Positions 1 to 7,866 of a DNA stretch of 64,000 nucleotides are shown piece by piece. A program made the translations under genes and the position numbers. The notes below the pieces were generated by a model. The model was not told the DNA's origin, ran no database searches, and worked only from the letters and a program-made list of their open reading frames with translations. The stretch spans positions 486,721 through 550,720 of the forward strand of contig NZ_BMVL01000002.1 in the NCBI RefSeq assembly GCF_014650695.1. The letters run 5' to 3'. Each line of letters begins with the position of its first letter. Within the stretch, counting starts at the first letter, position 1. This DNA comes from Streptomyces avidinii (GTDB lineage: Bacteria; Actinomycetota; Actinomycetes; Streptomycetales; Streptomycetaceae).

Positions 1-558
1 CACCGACCTCGCCGACACCCTCGAAGCAAGCGATCCCGCCCGGGACCACCTGCGCCAGTGGCGACGCGACTGGCACGGACTGTCCGCCGAATGTGAGCGC
101 ATGCGGCACGCCATCGATACCGAGATCGAAAACGGCCGCATGAACCCCCGCCGGGCCTTCGGCGACTCCGACAAGGCCCTTCCCCGCGCCCGGGAAGCGA
201 TCACCGTCGCCGAACGCGGCATGGACCACCTGCGCTCCATGACCCGAACCCTTGACTACGCCCTCGGCAGTGGGGAACTCGGGAATCTCCCCGCCCCTTT
301 CCGGCCCCGTTTCAGCGCTGTCCTGCGCGCCGTGGCCACCGCGATGGAAAAGATCGGCCAGGAGTCCCCCACCGACCCGGACCTCCTCGACACGCAGATC
401 GACGAAGCAGCCGCAGAACTCGAGCGGGTGCAGCGGCAAAAGGGACCACCCCGGATGCCTCTCCGGCCGTACACGCTTTACAGGGCACGCTGCTCACGGA
501 TGCCGGCCGCCTCCTGGCCGATCTCCGGTCGGGCTGGCAGAGCGTCGCCAGTACGTGA
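1..558 (+). pseudogene. FUSC / aromatic acid exporter-like protein, C-terminal part, frameshifted
   Basis: The open frame enters from the left edge, so only the C-terminal cytoplasmic part is present. It is helical and charged (ALPRAREAI, SMTRTLDYALGSGEL), resembling the soluble tail of FUSC/ArAE-type membrane transporters. The frame holds to about base 438 (ELERVQRQ) and then homology jumps to the next frame (TTPDASPAV ... LLADLRSGWQSVAST), ending at the TGA at 556-558. The shift lies at an AAAAGGG run and equals one missing base. It could be a true mutation or a sequencing indel. The family call is moderate because no membrane segment is visible here. Confidence 0.55.
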
Positions 559-761
559 GGTTCCTCGATTCAGCATGGCCGGCGTGGTGTGTCAGCAGGG
601 TCGGGGTAGACGGGACAGGAGAGACGTCAGGCGTCGGCAGCCGGGCGTCGCCCAACGGTCGAGTCGCCGACAAGGCCGACCGCGCCAACACCCCCGAAGA
701 TGGCACCACCCGTCATGGACAGTCCGGCGAAGCGCGTGGCGTCGGCAAGGACGACCGAACC

Positions 762-1288
762 ATGAAAGCGGCAGTGTACGAAGGACCGCGGACGGGGAAG
801 ACGCGACCCTGACCATGAACGGACTCATCGACTCGGTCCGGTTCACCGGTGGCATCGGCGATGTCGGCGTGTTCCTGCCCGAGGGCCCGGGCGGCGCCGA
901 GGCCCAGGGCGAGCTCGAAGCCCAGGGGAAGGTACCGCTGGACTTCGGCATGCTCTGGTTCAAGGGCCGGCGGATCGGCACCGGCCAGGCGCCGGTCAAG
1001 CGCTACAACCGGGCCCTGCGCGACCTGATCGCCGGCGGCAGGGCCGAGCCGAGCTTCCTCGTCCCCCACGAACTCACCCTCGACGAGGCCTCATCGGCGT
1101 ACGAGCACTTCGACAACCGTGACGACGGCTGGACCAAGGTCGTCCTCCACCCCTACGGCAGCCGGAGTAGCGCGGGCGGCTCCTCCCACCACACGCTGCA
1201 GGAACTACGCCGGGAAGCGAAGGCGCAGGGCATCGAAGGCCGCTCCCACATGAACAAGCAGCAGCTGGAACGGGCGCTCGAGTCTTGA
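762..1288 (+). pseudogene. Zinc-type alcohol/formaldehyde dehydrogenase remnant joined to a Rho_N-like tail
   Basis: At 762 an ATG opens with MKAAVYEGPRT, the usual start of glutathione-independent formaldehyde dehydrogenase-like MDR enzymes. The frame is lost at once. From about 812, in another frame, the C-terminal third of the same family appears: LTMNGLIDSVRFTGG, LDFGMLWFKGRRIGTGQ, PVKRYNRALRDLI and KVVLHP. The zinc ligands and Rossmann core, roughly 260 residues, are absent, so an internal deletion is inferred. After KVVLHP, where the family normally stops, the frame runs into a Rho_N-like tail (KAQGIEGRSHMNKQQLERAL) very like the end of the protein at 24582-24911. The piece from the ATG at 815 could still be translated but cannot be an active dehydrogenase. 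Confidence 0.7.
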
Positions 1289-1396
1289 GCCCATGGACGT
1301 CGCAGCGGCCGAGGGCGACCCCCGGCTGAATGAGCCAAAGCGGATGGATGGAGCCGCTTACGACATCAAAGCGGGGGGTGCGGGTAGCCGGACATC

Positions 1397-2020
1397 ATGG
1401 ACCTCAACACTCACACTCCGCTCCGTGCTGTCGCGCTCGTCTGCACCCTCTCGTCCTCGCCCGCTCCGTCCAGCTCCCAATTGCTGGCCGAGCAGACGAT
1501 GACCGCCCTCGCAGAGCACGGTGTAACGGGCAAGACGATTCGGATCGCCGACCACGACGTGAAGCCCGGTGTGAAGACCGACATGGGCGACGGCGACGCC
1601 TGGCCGGAGATCCGGGACACCATCCTGGGATGCGACATCCTGATCCTTTCGACGCCCATCTGGCTCGGCCACCCGTCCAGCATCGCCCAGCGGGTCCTGG
1701 AGCGCCTGGACGCGGAGCTCGGCGAGAGCGACGACGAGGGCCGCATGCTCACCTATGGCAAGGTCGCCGCGGTGTGCGTCGTGGGCAACGAGGACGGCGC
1801 CCACAAGGTCAGCGCCGACCTGTTCCAGGGCCTCAACGACGTCGGCTTCTCCCTCGCACCGAACGCCGTCACCTACTGGGTCGGCGAAGCCATGCAGGGC
1901 ACCGACTACCAGGACCTCGACAAGACCCCCGAGAAGACCGCCGCCGCCACGGCCACCTTGGCGGCCAACTCCGCCCACCTCGCCCGACGCCTCAAGACAG
2001 CCCCCTACCCGGCGAGTTGA
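1397..2020 (+). CDS. Flavodoxin / NADPH-dependent FMN reductase family protein
   Basis: A 207-residue protein with the flavodoxin-like alpha/beta pattern: an N-terminal beta strand plus Ser-rich phosphate loop (VALVCTLSSSPAPSSS, about residues 13-28), then ILGCDILILSTPIWLGHPSS, the typical flavin-binding segment of NAD(P)H-dependent FMN reductases. It is expected to be a soluble FMN-binding reductase; the substrate cannot be told. Length fits the family. It is monocistronic and followed by a strong hairpin at 2059-2101. The start lies just after a GC-rich leader without a clear Shine-Dalgarno sequence. Confidence 0.85.
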   Translation: MDLNTHTPLRAVALVCTLSSSPAPSSSQLLAEQTMTALAEHGVTGKTIRIADHDVKPGVKTDMGDGDAWPEIRDTILGCDILILSTPIWLGHPSSIAQRVLERLDAELGESDDEGRMLTYGKVAAVCVVGNEDGAHKVSADLFQGLNDVGFSLAPNAVTYWVGEAMQGTDYQDLDKTPEKTAAATATLAANSAHLARRLKTAPYPAS

Positions 2021-2058
2021 CCCGCACCCCGCCCTTGCATGCCCCGGCTGAACGACCG

Positions 2059-2101
2059 CCCCTCGCCGCCCACCCGCAAGCCCTCGGGGGGCGGCGAGGG
2101 G
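2059..2101. terminator. Hairpin terminator between convergent genes
   Basis: A perfect 12-bp GC stem (CCCCTCGCCGCC at 2059-2070 pairs with 2090-2101). It lies 38 bases after the flavodoxin stop and on the downstream side of the minus-strand DUF4235 gene. Confidence 0.7.
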
Positions 2102-2177
2102 CAGTCGGCGGGAGAAGGGGGCGAAGGAGTGATTCTCGTTGTCCTCCTGATCGGTGCATTTTGGTACGCGAATAGGC

Positions 2178-2198
2178 GGAGGCGCCAGAGGCGCCTCC
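2178..2198 (-). terminator. Hairpin downstream of the DUF4235 gene
   Basis: GGAGGCGCC, a three-base loop, then GGCGCCTCC: a perfect 9-bp stem about 100 bases past the end of the three-gene minus-strand operon. No U-tract, as is usual in actinobacteria. Confidence 0.55.
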
Positions 2199-2295
2199 GG
2201 CCGCACAGAACCCTGTCGCACAGCGCCGCGAGATCCTGGCAGACCCCGGGCGTGCATGCCCGCCACCAGAAGAAGGCCGGCACCGCCGCTGGTGT

Positions 2296-2562
2296 TCAGC
2301 CAGGCCAGGTGCCGGTCAAACGGCGTACGGCTACGGCGCCCGATCGGTCGACCGAGGCCTTGACCACAGCGAAGATCGCTCCCTGGATCGCCGCAGCAAG
2401 CAGGACCTGCTTCCACGTGCGGCCTTCGTCCGTGGCCTCCGGGGTGTCACCCTCCCCTTCGATGACCTTCCAGGCCTGCTTGAACGCGGCGCCCGCGACC
2501 ATGCCGCTCGCCGCTCCCAGGGCGAGCCTGACGGGCTTGTAGGCAAGCTTGGAGGCCTTCAT
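2296..2562 (-). CDS. DUF4235 domain small membrane protein
   Basis: An 88-residue protein starting MKASKLAYKPVRLALG and containing two hydrophobic stretches: LALGAASGMVAGAAFKQAW near residues 12-30 and VLLAAAIQGAIFAVVKASV near 53-71. This is the DUF4235 pattern (K..YKP.. start, GxxAGxxFkqxW, two membrane helices). Function is unknown. Its ATG overlaps the stop of the DUF3618 gene by the tetranucleotide ATGA (2559-2562), so it is probably translationally coupled as the last gene of a three-gene operon. The convergent flavodoxin gene ends 275 bases away, with two hairpins between. Confidence 0.85.
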   Translation of the reverse strand: MKASKLAYKPVRLALGAASGMVAGAAFKQAWKVIEGEGDTPEATDEGRTWKQVLLAAAIQGAIFAVVKASVDRSGAVAVRRLTGTWPG

Positions 2563-3104
2563 CGGCGACGTCCACGGCTGCGACGGGCCAGTACCAGCGC
2601 GATGATCACAGCGCCGGCGACCAGGAGCGGAGTGCGGTTGCCACGTGCGACCGCGGCGGCCCGGCCGGCCTTCTCCAGGAGCGGCCCCGGGGCCTTGTCC
2701 GCCGCGTACCGGCCGGCGCGGGTCGCGCCGTCCCACACCTGCGCGGCGGCCTGGGCGGTCTTGTCCAGGACCGGGTCGGGGGTCCTGTCCCGTACCAGCT
2801 GGGCAGCTCGTCCCGCCTTTTCGCGGAACTGGTCGGCGATCAGTGAGGCCTTCTCGGCTGTCTGCTGTTTCATGACGGCGGTCTTCTCCTTGGTTTCGTC
2901 CTTGATGTCGGCCTTGGCGGCCTTGGCGGCCTTGGCGGCCTTGGCGGCCTTGGCGGCCTTGGCGGCCTTGGCGGCCTTGGCGGCCAGAGCCTCGACGTTC
3001 CGGCCGATTTCGTCGCGCGTGCGTTCGACGCTCTCGCTCGGCTCTGCGGGGGTGGGCGCCTCGGAGGCGGGAGCGCCGGGGGCGGATCGGGGTCGGTCGT
3101 TCAT
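2559..3104 (-). CDS. DUF3618 family protein with a polymorphic-looking AAK repeat
   Basis: A 181-residue protein. The N-terminus is acidic and Pro-rich. The DUF3618 core (SVERTRDEIGRNVEALAAK) is followed by eight tandem Ala-Ala-Lys triplets, a charged helix (IKDETKEKTAVMKQQ), and a single C-terminal membrane helix (TPLLVAGAVIIALVLA) before an Arg-rich end. The layout suggests a C-terminally anchored protein with a long extramembrane helix; the role is unknown. It overlaps its neighbours on both sides by ATGA (3101-3104 and 2559-2562). DUF3618, holin-X and DUF4235 genes commonly sit together in actinobacteria. Confidence 0.88.
   Translation of the reverse strand: MNDRPRSAPGAPASEAPTPAEPSESVERTRDEIGRNVEALAAKAAKAAKAAKAAKAAKAAKAAKADIKDETKEKTAVMKQQTAEKASLIADQFREKAGRAAQLVRDRTPDPVLDKTAQAAAQVWDGATRAGRYAADKAPGPLLEKAGRAAAVARGNRTPLLVAGAVIIALVLARRSRGRRR
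2914..2985 (-). repeat. Eight perfect 9-bp tandem repeats within the DUF3618 gene
   Basis: On the plus strand the unit TTGGCGGCC is repeated eight times without a mismatch, encoding (Ala-Ala-Lys)8 on the minus strand. Perfect identity, including third codon positions, points to slippage-type expansion. The unit is a multiple of three, so copy changes keep the frame and lengthen or shorten the helix. Confidence 0.95.
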
Positions 3105-3442
3105 CGGAGTGCGATCTGCCGCTTCCCGGCGAGCGCAGTCACCGCGCCTGCTGCCGCTAGCGTGCCGGTGATGGCGAAAGCTGCCACCCCCACCGGCAGG
3201 ACCAGGGCGAGGGCGGCAATGCACGTCGCCAGCAAGGCCTGGGCGGTGAAGAGACCGAGGACGCCCACCGCAGGAAAGAGACTGCCGCCCGTTCCGTAGC
3301 ACTTGCCCTTCCGCGTCATCTCCGCGCGGGTCAGCACCATCTCCTTACGGACCAACTCGGCGGTCTGCCGAAAAGCATGCGAGACCAGTGCACCCGCCGA
3401 GTCGGCCACCACCTGGCGCTGCCGCACGATCGTCGTACTCAT
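3101..3442 (-). CDS. Actinobacterial holin-X (phage holin superfamily) protein
   Basis: A 113-residue protein starting MSTTIVRQRQVVADSAGALV. It has an amphipathic N-terminal helix carrying AELVRKEMVLTRAEM, then two membrane helices (PAVGVLGLFTAQALLATCIA and VGVAAFAITGTLAAAGAVTAL), ending GKRQIALR. This is the putative actinobacterial holin-X architecture. Despite the name, the usual setting is this cell-envelope operon with DUF3618 and DUF4235 and no phage genes are near. First gene of the operon; its stop overlaps the next start (ATGA at 3101-3104). The start was chosen where family similarity begins; the Shine-Dalgarno signal is weak. Confidence 0.85.
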   Translation of the reverse strand: MSTTIVRQRQVVADSAGALVSHAFRQTAELVRKEMVLTRAEMTRKGKCYGTGGSLFPAVGVLGLFTAQALLATCIAALALVLPVGVAAFAITGTLAAAGAVTALAGKRQIALR

Positions 3443-3730
3443 GGCCGAAAGTCCCGGGCAGGCTGGTGCCGAACTGTGCTGCGAGCCGCCATCGCGGATC
3501 CCTCCTCGTTGCGAGGTGCATGCTGTGGTCGAGGCGCGCCTACCCCGACTTCGCCACAACACCCGCTCCACGAGCAGCAGCCCTACGCGGGAGTCCGCGG
3601 GAGCAGGTGAGAAAACCAGCCGGATCCGGACGGTGATGGAGACCGCGGCTCCCCCATTTGGCGGGCCTGTCGTTCGGGTGCAGTCGAGGCCAGGACGGGA
3701 CGACGGCAGGACAGCGGGTAGGCGTCGTGT

Positions 3731-4312
3731 ATGAACTCACGCACCCTCGACAGCTCACCCACGGCCGGGCCGACCGCGGCTCTTGACACTGCCTCGGCAT
3801 GCTGGCTGAAGACCCTGGACCGGCTCGAACGGACAACGGTGGCCGATCCGGCCATCAGGGCGCTGCAGCGGGGAATCCGCTCACTCCCCCTGGGCGCCAT
3901 GCGCGATCTGCTGCGCGGCAGACCGCTGGGCCACCCCGTGCACCCCGTGCTCGTGCAGGTACCCATCGGATGCTGGCTGTCGGCCTCGGTACTGGACTGC
4001 GTGCCCGGGACGCAGCACGCGTCGACCACCCTGACCGCCGTCGGACTGGCCGGTGTCGCACCAGCCGCGGTCGCCGGCTGGGCGGACTGGGCGGATCTGC
4101 CGCCCGAGCAGGCCCGGGTGGGCCTGGTCCACGCGGCCTCCAACATCGCTGCAGTGGCCTGCTACACCGCGTCACTGGCTGCGCGGCTCCGCGGCCGCTC
4201 GGCGCGGGGCCGACTGTGGGCTCTGAGCGGGATGGCTGCCGTAGCCGTCAGCGGCGCGCTGGGCGGCCACGTGGCCTACCGACAGGCAGTCGGAGCGCAC
4301 GCCTCTGCATGA
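3731..4312 (+). CDS. DUF2231 family integral membrane protein
   Basis: A 193-residue protein with the DUF2231 signature GHPVHPVLVQVPIGCW, followed by four predicted membrane segments: IGCWLSASVLDCV, LTAVGLAGVAPAAVAGWADW, AASNIAAVACYTASLAARL and LWALSGMAAVAVSGALGGHV. The first 60 residues are a soluble leader including a second GxPLGHP-like patch. The family is often found with Rieske-type or other redox proteins, but none is adjacent here. The hairpin at 4388-4403 separates it from the convergent hypothetical gene. Confidence 0.87.
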   Translation: MNSRTLDSSPTAGPTAALDTASACWLKTLDRLERTTVADPAIRALQRGIRSLPLGAMRDLLRGRPLGHPVHPVLVQVPIGCWLSASVLDCVPGTQHASTTLTAVGLAGVAPAAVAGWADWADLPPEQARVGLVHAASNIAAVACYTASLAARLRGRSARGRLWALSGMAAVAVSGALGGHVAYRQAVGAHASA

Positions 4313-4387
4313 GGGAGCTTCTGTGGTACCGCTCCGTCCCGCCTGATGAGCCCCCGGGTATCAGCCGAGTTACGGGGACTCATCGGC

Positions 4388-4403
4388 GCCCGCCGAGGCG
4401 GGC
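4388..4403. terminator. Short GC hairpin between convergent genes
   Basis: GCCCGCC and GGCGGGC flank a very short loop and are followed by CTTCTTTC on the plus strand. It sits between the DUF2231 stop and the end of the convergent hypothetical gene. Confidence 0.55.
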
Positions 4404-4409
4404 CTTCTT

Positions 4410-4850
4410 TCAGGAGGGGGGCGTTGCGGTGTGGTCAGGATGGTGGTGAGTGCGGCGAATCGTTTTGAGGCGGGCCTCCAGGAGGTGACCCCGCCCACCG
4501 GCCACCTCGTCGACGACGTCCCGTTCCACTGTGGCGAAGGGCTGGTAGTAGGTGGAGTTGTAGGCCTCGACGATCTGGAACGTCCAGTGGCCCGGGATGA
4601 CATTGCGGCCCACGATTTCGCGCTCCACCCGATCGGCCTGCTCCTCGTGCCCCGCCTCGCGCAAGAGCCGGGCAGCGTCGCCGAGCTCGAAGTCGGCGGT
4701 CCCGGTCAGCTGGTGGAACCCGTAGAGGTGACCGCGGGCCCGCTCCGTGGTTTCCAACGCTTTCGAAAGCGCACCCAGAGCGCGCACCGTCTTCTCGTCG
4801 ACGCCGTCCGGAACCTGGTGTGCCCGATCCATCTCGTGATTGCTGTCCAT
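4410..4850 (-). CDS. Conserved hypothetical soluble protein
   Basis: A 146-residue, hydrophilic, mostly helical protein with no membrane segment. Its core reads GHLYGFHQLTGTADFELGDA, then AARLLREAGHEEQADRVERE and GRNVIPGHWTFQIVEAYNST. I believe this pattern recurs in Streptomyces but know of no assigned function. Codon use is normal. The start at MDSNHEMDRAH lacks a clear Shine-Dalgarno site, so an inner Met (MDRAH) is possible. His residues are frequent, but no metal site can be assigned. Confidence 0.7.
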   Translation of the reverse strand: MDSNHEMDRAHQVPDGVDEKTVRALGALSKALETTERARGHLYGFHQLTGTADFELGDAARLLREAGHEEQADRVEREIVGRNVIPGHWTFQIVEAYNSTYYQPFATVERDVVDEVAGGRGHLLEARLKTIRRTHHHPDHTATPPS

Positions 4851-5075
4851 GGAGGATGTTCTGCCCGTAGGACGCTTCAGCACTGGGGGGATGGGGCCAA
4901 GCGGCGTAGAAGATCTCCCCAGATGCATCGGCCCTGACACGGCTCCGTCGCACTGTCGCACCGTCGCAGAATGCAAGCAGGATCCCCTGCCCGGCCATCA
5001 GAGTAAGAAACAGATAAGAATCGAATGCATGCCCTGGGTGCGGTCGGGCACACGGTGCTTCGGAGGTTGATAACC

Positions 5076-5237
5076 ATGGTTCCCCTGCTTCTCGTTCTTC
5101 TGCTGATCCTTCTCCTCTTCGGCGCGGGTTTCGCGGTGAAGATTCTTTGGTGGGTGGCTATCGCAGTCCTGATCCTGTGGCTGATCGGTTTCGTCGCCCG
5201 GCCCAAGGGCGGTAGTGGCCGCTGGTATCGCTGGTAG
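5076..5237 (+). CDS. Small hydrophobic membrane protein (lmo0937-like)
   Basis: A 53-residue protein consisting almost wholly of two membrane helices (VPLLLVLLLILLLFGAGFAV and ILWWVAIAVLILWLIGFVA) with a short basic tail GGSGRWYRW. An upstream in-frame ATG exists, but the start at 5076 has GGAGG eight bases before it and matches this small-protein family. Function is unknown. A very long perfect hairpin follows at 5268-5315. Confidence 0.8.
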   Translation: MVPLLLVLLLILLLFGAGFAVKILWWVAIAVLILWLIGFVARPKGGSGRWYRW

Positions 5238-5267
5238 CCGTAGGACGCAGCGCGGTTCTGACACTGC

Positions 5268-5315
5268 ATGGCGGTGGCCGGTCACCCCTTCCTTTGGGTG
5301 ACCGGCCACCGCCAT
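5268..5315. terminator. Long perfect hairpin (20-bp stem)
   Basis: Bases 5268-5287 and 5296-5315 are perfect reverse complements, with an 8-base pyrimidine-rich loop. It is placed 30 bases after the stop of the small membrane protein and is one of the most stable hairpins in the window. Confidence 0.85.
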
Positions 5316-5616
5316 GTCAGTTTCAGCTCCCTTCGCGAACCCGATCGGATGGACGCACATATCGCGGGCATCCGGAGGGCAGCCGTGACGGTCGCCGGGA
5401 CGGTCGCCGTGACGCAGCAGGGAACCGCTCACCTCCAATGATCGACGGCCGCCCCGGTCCCGTATTTCGATCCGGGTGCGTGAGGCCGTAACCGCGGGGA
5501 AGGCGAAGTCCAGGCGGAATGCAGCACAACCGCCGAACACGACGTACGGAACAGGGAGGATCGGTGGAGAGTTCGCTGTTCCGCCGTCTCCCGTTGACCG
5601 GAGGAGTTGTTTTCGC

Positions 5617-5985
5617 GTGACTGAGCATGTGTGGAGCTACCAGACGACCGCGGGCCACCTGGCCGGTACCGATCTGACCGGCTACAAGGTCGAGGCGACC
5701 GACGGCAGCATCGGCAGGGTCGACAAGCACTCCGACGAGGTCGGTGACGCCTACCTGGTCGTGGACACCGGCGTATGGATCTTCGGCAAGGAGGTCCTCC
5801 TGCCGGCCAGCACGGTCGTCAGGATCGACACGGAGGAACAGAAGGTCTTCGTCGACCGCACCAAGGAAGAGATCAAGAACGCCCCCGAGTTCCACCGGGA
5901 CAAGCACCTCGACGACGCCGGGTACCGCAGGGAACTGGGCACCTACTACGGCACCGGCGCCCCCTTCGGCGGCCGACCCGCCTGA
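5617..5985 (+). CDS. PRC-barrel domain protein
   Basis: A 122-residue protein. The PRC-barrel core spans about residues 15-75 (GTDLTGYKVEATDGSIGRVD, YLVVDTGVWIFGKEVLLPAS, VVRIDTEEQKVFV), followed by a charged linker and a Tyr/Gly tail (YYGTGAPFGG). PRC barrels are soluble beta-barrels used in RNA processing and photosynthetic centre assembly; in Streptomyces they are small stress-associated proteins of unknown function. The GTG start is chosen because GGAGGAG lies 10 bases upstream. A strong bidirectional hairpin follows. Confidence 0.88.
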   Translation: MTEHVWSYQTTAGHLAGTDLTGYKVEATDGSIGRVDKHSDEVGDAYLVVDTGVWIFGKEVLLPASTVVRIDTEEQKVFVDRTKEEIKNAPEFHRDKHLDDAGYRRELGTYYGTGAPFGGRPA

Positions 5986-5995
5986 TCGCCTTGCC

Positions 5996-6048
5996 GCACG
6001 ACGACGCCGGTCCCGGCGCCCAGGAGGGTGCCGGGACCGGCGTCGTGC
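5996..6048. terminator. Bidirectional hairpin terminator
   Basis: CGACGCCGGTCCCGGC near 6002-6017 pairs with GCCGGGACCGGCGTCG near 6030-6045 (16 bp, 12-base loop). It lies directly between the convergent PRC-barrel and ATP-grasp genes and can serve both. Confidence 0.8.
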
Positions 6049-6051
6049 GGG

Positions 6052-7332
6052 TCATCCGTCCTCGAATTCCAGGACCTCCGCCAGTGCGACTTCCTGTTCC
6101 TCCACGTCATGGGCGCTCTCGGCGATCACCGCATACCGCCAGGAACGGCCGTCAGGGGGCGCGTCCGCGTAGAGGACCACGCCCTCGCCACGGTCCTGGT
6201 CGAAGGCGAGGCCGGATGCGCGCAGCCGGGAGAGGGCCCCTTCGAAGTCCATGGGACCGCGCGTCCAGCCCTTCGACACCGACCATGCCGGGTGCGGCTC
6301 GGCCGCCCCCGCCGTCAAGCGGGTGACCATGGCGTGCGGTGTGGTGGTGGCCGTACGACGGATGTTGCTCTCACTCGCGTACACGATGCCGTCCGCGTCT
6401 ACCAGTCCGTCGAGCCCGAAGGGCCCGCCGTAGCCGTGGACGGCGAGGTGACGGCCCAGGGCCGTCCCCCACTCCTCCATTTCGCCGGCCACGTGCGCGC
6501 AGGACGGCGGCAGTGGAGAGGCGTATCCCGTGAAGGATCCCTGAACCGTGCGCATCGCACCGCTGAAGAGCGCGTGTGCCCCGGAGGCGGCCACCTCCAT
6601 CTGGATACTGACCGACTCGGCCACGTCGAGGCACTCCTCCACCACCCACAGGCCCTCCGGCCCGCCGACCGTATCGAGCAGCAGGCTCGCCTCGCCCCTC
6701 AGGTCGTCGCGGGACACGAAGCGCATTCCGTGCCCTCCAGCCGAACGGTCGGGCTTCACCACGACACGCTCGTGGTCCCGCAGGAGTTCGCGGGCCACGC
6801 CTTCGGTCTCCGGGCGACGGCACATCCGCCCCGCGGGCAACCGCAGGCCCAGTTGCCCGGCCGTCTCGCGGAAGCCGGTCTTCGTGTTGAGCAGCATGGT
6901 CATCTGCAGCGCCACCTCGGCGGCCTCGACCGTCGGGTACGGGTGCACCGCGATGCCGATGTGCCGGGCGAACGCGATCGCCGACGCGTCGAGCGCCGTC
7001 GGCAGCAGCGCCGCACCCCGGTCCCCCGCGAGAGCCCGGACGTGCTCGACGAGGCCCGCCTCGCGCACCGCCCGCGCCAGCGGGACGGCGCCGGCGGGTG
7101 GTACCTCGACGACGGCCACCGATTCCGGGGGCACCCCCGTCAGGTCGTACACGTACCGCAAGAACTCCCGGCTCAGCGGCACGGGAGTGACGAACACGTC
7201 CCCCGGCCGGAGCAGCCACGCCTTCCGCGGCGCCTGCTGGGCCCACGTCGTCAGGATCTGACCCTCGTCGAGATCCACCGCCAAGTCGGAGAGGAAGTTC
7301 GCGAACACGACGATCGGGCCCGTCTCAGTCAC
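6052..7332 (-). CDS. ATP-grasp domain ligase (pre-ATP-grasp / PGM1-like)
   Basis: A 426-residue protein. Residues about 1-130 form an N-terminal domain (VVFANFLSDLAVD ... WLLRPGDVFVTPVPLS) of pre-ATP-grasp type. The ATP-grasp fold follows: NTKTGFRETAGQLG, the nucleotide-binding strand ERVVVKPDRSAGGHGM, the hinge LWVVEECLDVAES, and a metal-binding C-terminal part (GPFGLDGLVDADGIVYASESN). These enzymes make an acyl-phosphate and join it to an amine, often to form a peptide bond; PGM1 of pheganomycin biosynthesis is a known Streptomyces member. There are no biosynthetic neighbours, so substrate and product are unknown. The subfamily is inferred; the ATP-grasp fold is clear. Confidence 0.8.
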   Translation of the reverse strand: MTETGPIVVFANFLSDLAVDLDEGQILTTWAQQAPRKAWLLRPGDVFVTPVPLSREFLRYVYDLTGVPPESVAVVEVPPAGAVPLARAVREAGLVEHVRALAGDRGAALLPTALDASAIAFARHIGIAVHPYPTVEAAEVALQMTMLLNTKTGFRETAGQLGLRLPAGRMCRRPETEGVARELLRDHERVVVKPDRSAGGHGMRFVSRDDLRGEASLLLDTVGGPEGLWVVEECLDVAESVSIQMEVAASGAHALFSGAMRTVQGSFTGYASPLPPSCAHVAGEMEEWGTALGRHLAVHGYGGPFGLDGLVDADGIVYASESNIRRTATTTPHAMVTRLTAGAAEPHPAWSVSKGWTRGPMDFEGALSRLRASGLAFDQDRGEGVVLYADAPPDGRSWRYAVIAESAHDVEEQEVALAEVLEFEDG

Positions 7333-7446
7333 CGCTCTGCTCCTCTGGTCGCCGCACGGCCGTCCACAGTCAGCGTGGGGTCACCCGCTCAGCCCCTGCC
7401 GGGTGCGGCGCCCCAAGAGAAGTCGCCACCTGAACGGGGAGGCAGG

Positions 7447-7662
7447 TCAGGGAAACAGTGCCCACGCCTCGGGGCCGGCCCCACGCCACTCCACGAAGTC
7501 GGGGTCGGTGAGGTCGACGTCCTCGGCGTTGTCCATCCCGGCAGCGGCGAGGAAGGCTCGGACATCGGCTGGGCGGTGTGCCACTCCGATGGCGACGCCG
7601 TCATAGCGGACACGGCGCCAGCCCAGCTCGTCGGGCGGGTGGATGATCAGCTTGGCAGCCAT
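7447..7662 (-). CDS. Small conserved hypothetical protein
   Basis: A 71-residue soluble protein, MAAKLIIHPPDELGWRRVRY at the N-terminus and ending GPEAWALFP. Composition is acidic at the C-terminus (DNAEDVDLTDPDFVEW). No domain recognised. Codon use and the absence of disruptive residues favour a real gene, probably with its own promoter in the 7663-7866 gap. It is not clearly in an operon with the ATP-grasp gene, whose start lies downstream of it. Confidence 0.6.
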   Translation of the reverse strand: MAAKLIIHPPDELGWRRVRYDGVAIGVAHRPADVRAFLAAAGMDNAEDVDLTDPDFVEWRGAGPEAWALFP

Positions 7663-7866
7663 GGGCCCAGCCTCTGCCGCACCCAGCGCATCGGCACCCC
7701 TTCGCGTCCGAACGGGTGAGCTTCGCGGGGCAGCTGCCGCCACGGGCACCGCCTGTGGTCGGTCCCAGCATACCGACCGCCCTCGGGCTGGAGCGTGCCC
7801 GCGGGGCACACACATCCGGTCACGCCTCTGCCTGCTTGAGGGCAGGCAGCGCCTACGCTGAATCGA

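Noticed and set aside
101..1288. A single 395-residue open frame spanning the first 1.3 kb
   Set aside because: Only its two ends resemble proteins, and they belong to different families; the middle is Arg-rich out-of-frame sequence. It is treated as a frameshifted tail plus a dehydrogenase scrap.
2039..2542. Plus-strand frame containing a membrane-like stretch (VILVVLLIGAFWYANRRRR)
   Set aside because: It runs through two terminator hairpins and then antisense to DUF4235. A tiny single-helix protein ending early is not possible because the frame has no stop there.
2905..2990. Repeats considered as a CRISPR array
   Set aside because: Nine-base units with no spacers, lying in frame inside a DUF3618 gene.
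6028..7719. Long plus-strand open frame opposite the ATP-grasp gene
   Set aside because: High-GC antisense shadow: low-complexity His/Arg-rich composition and no family motifs, whereas the minus frame has full ATP-grasp motifs.
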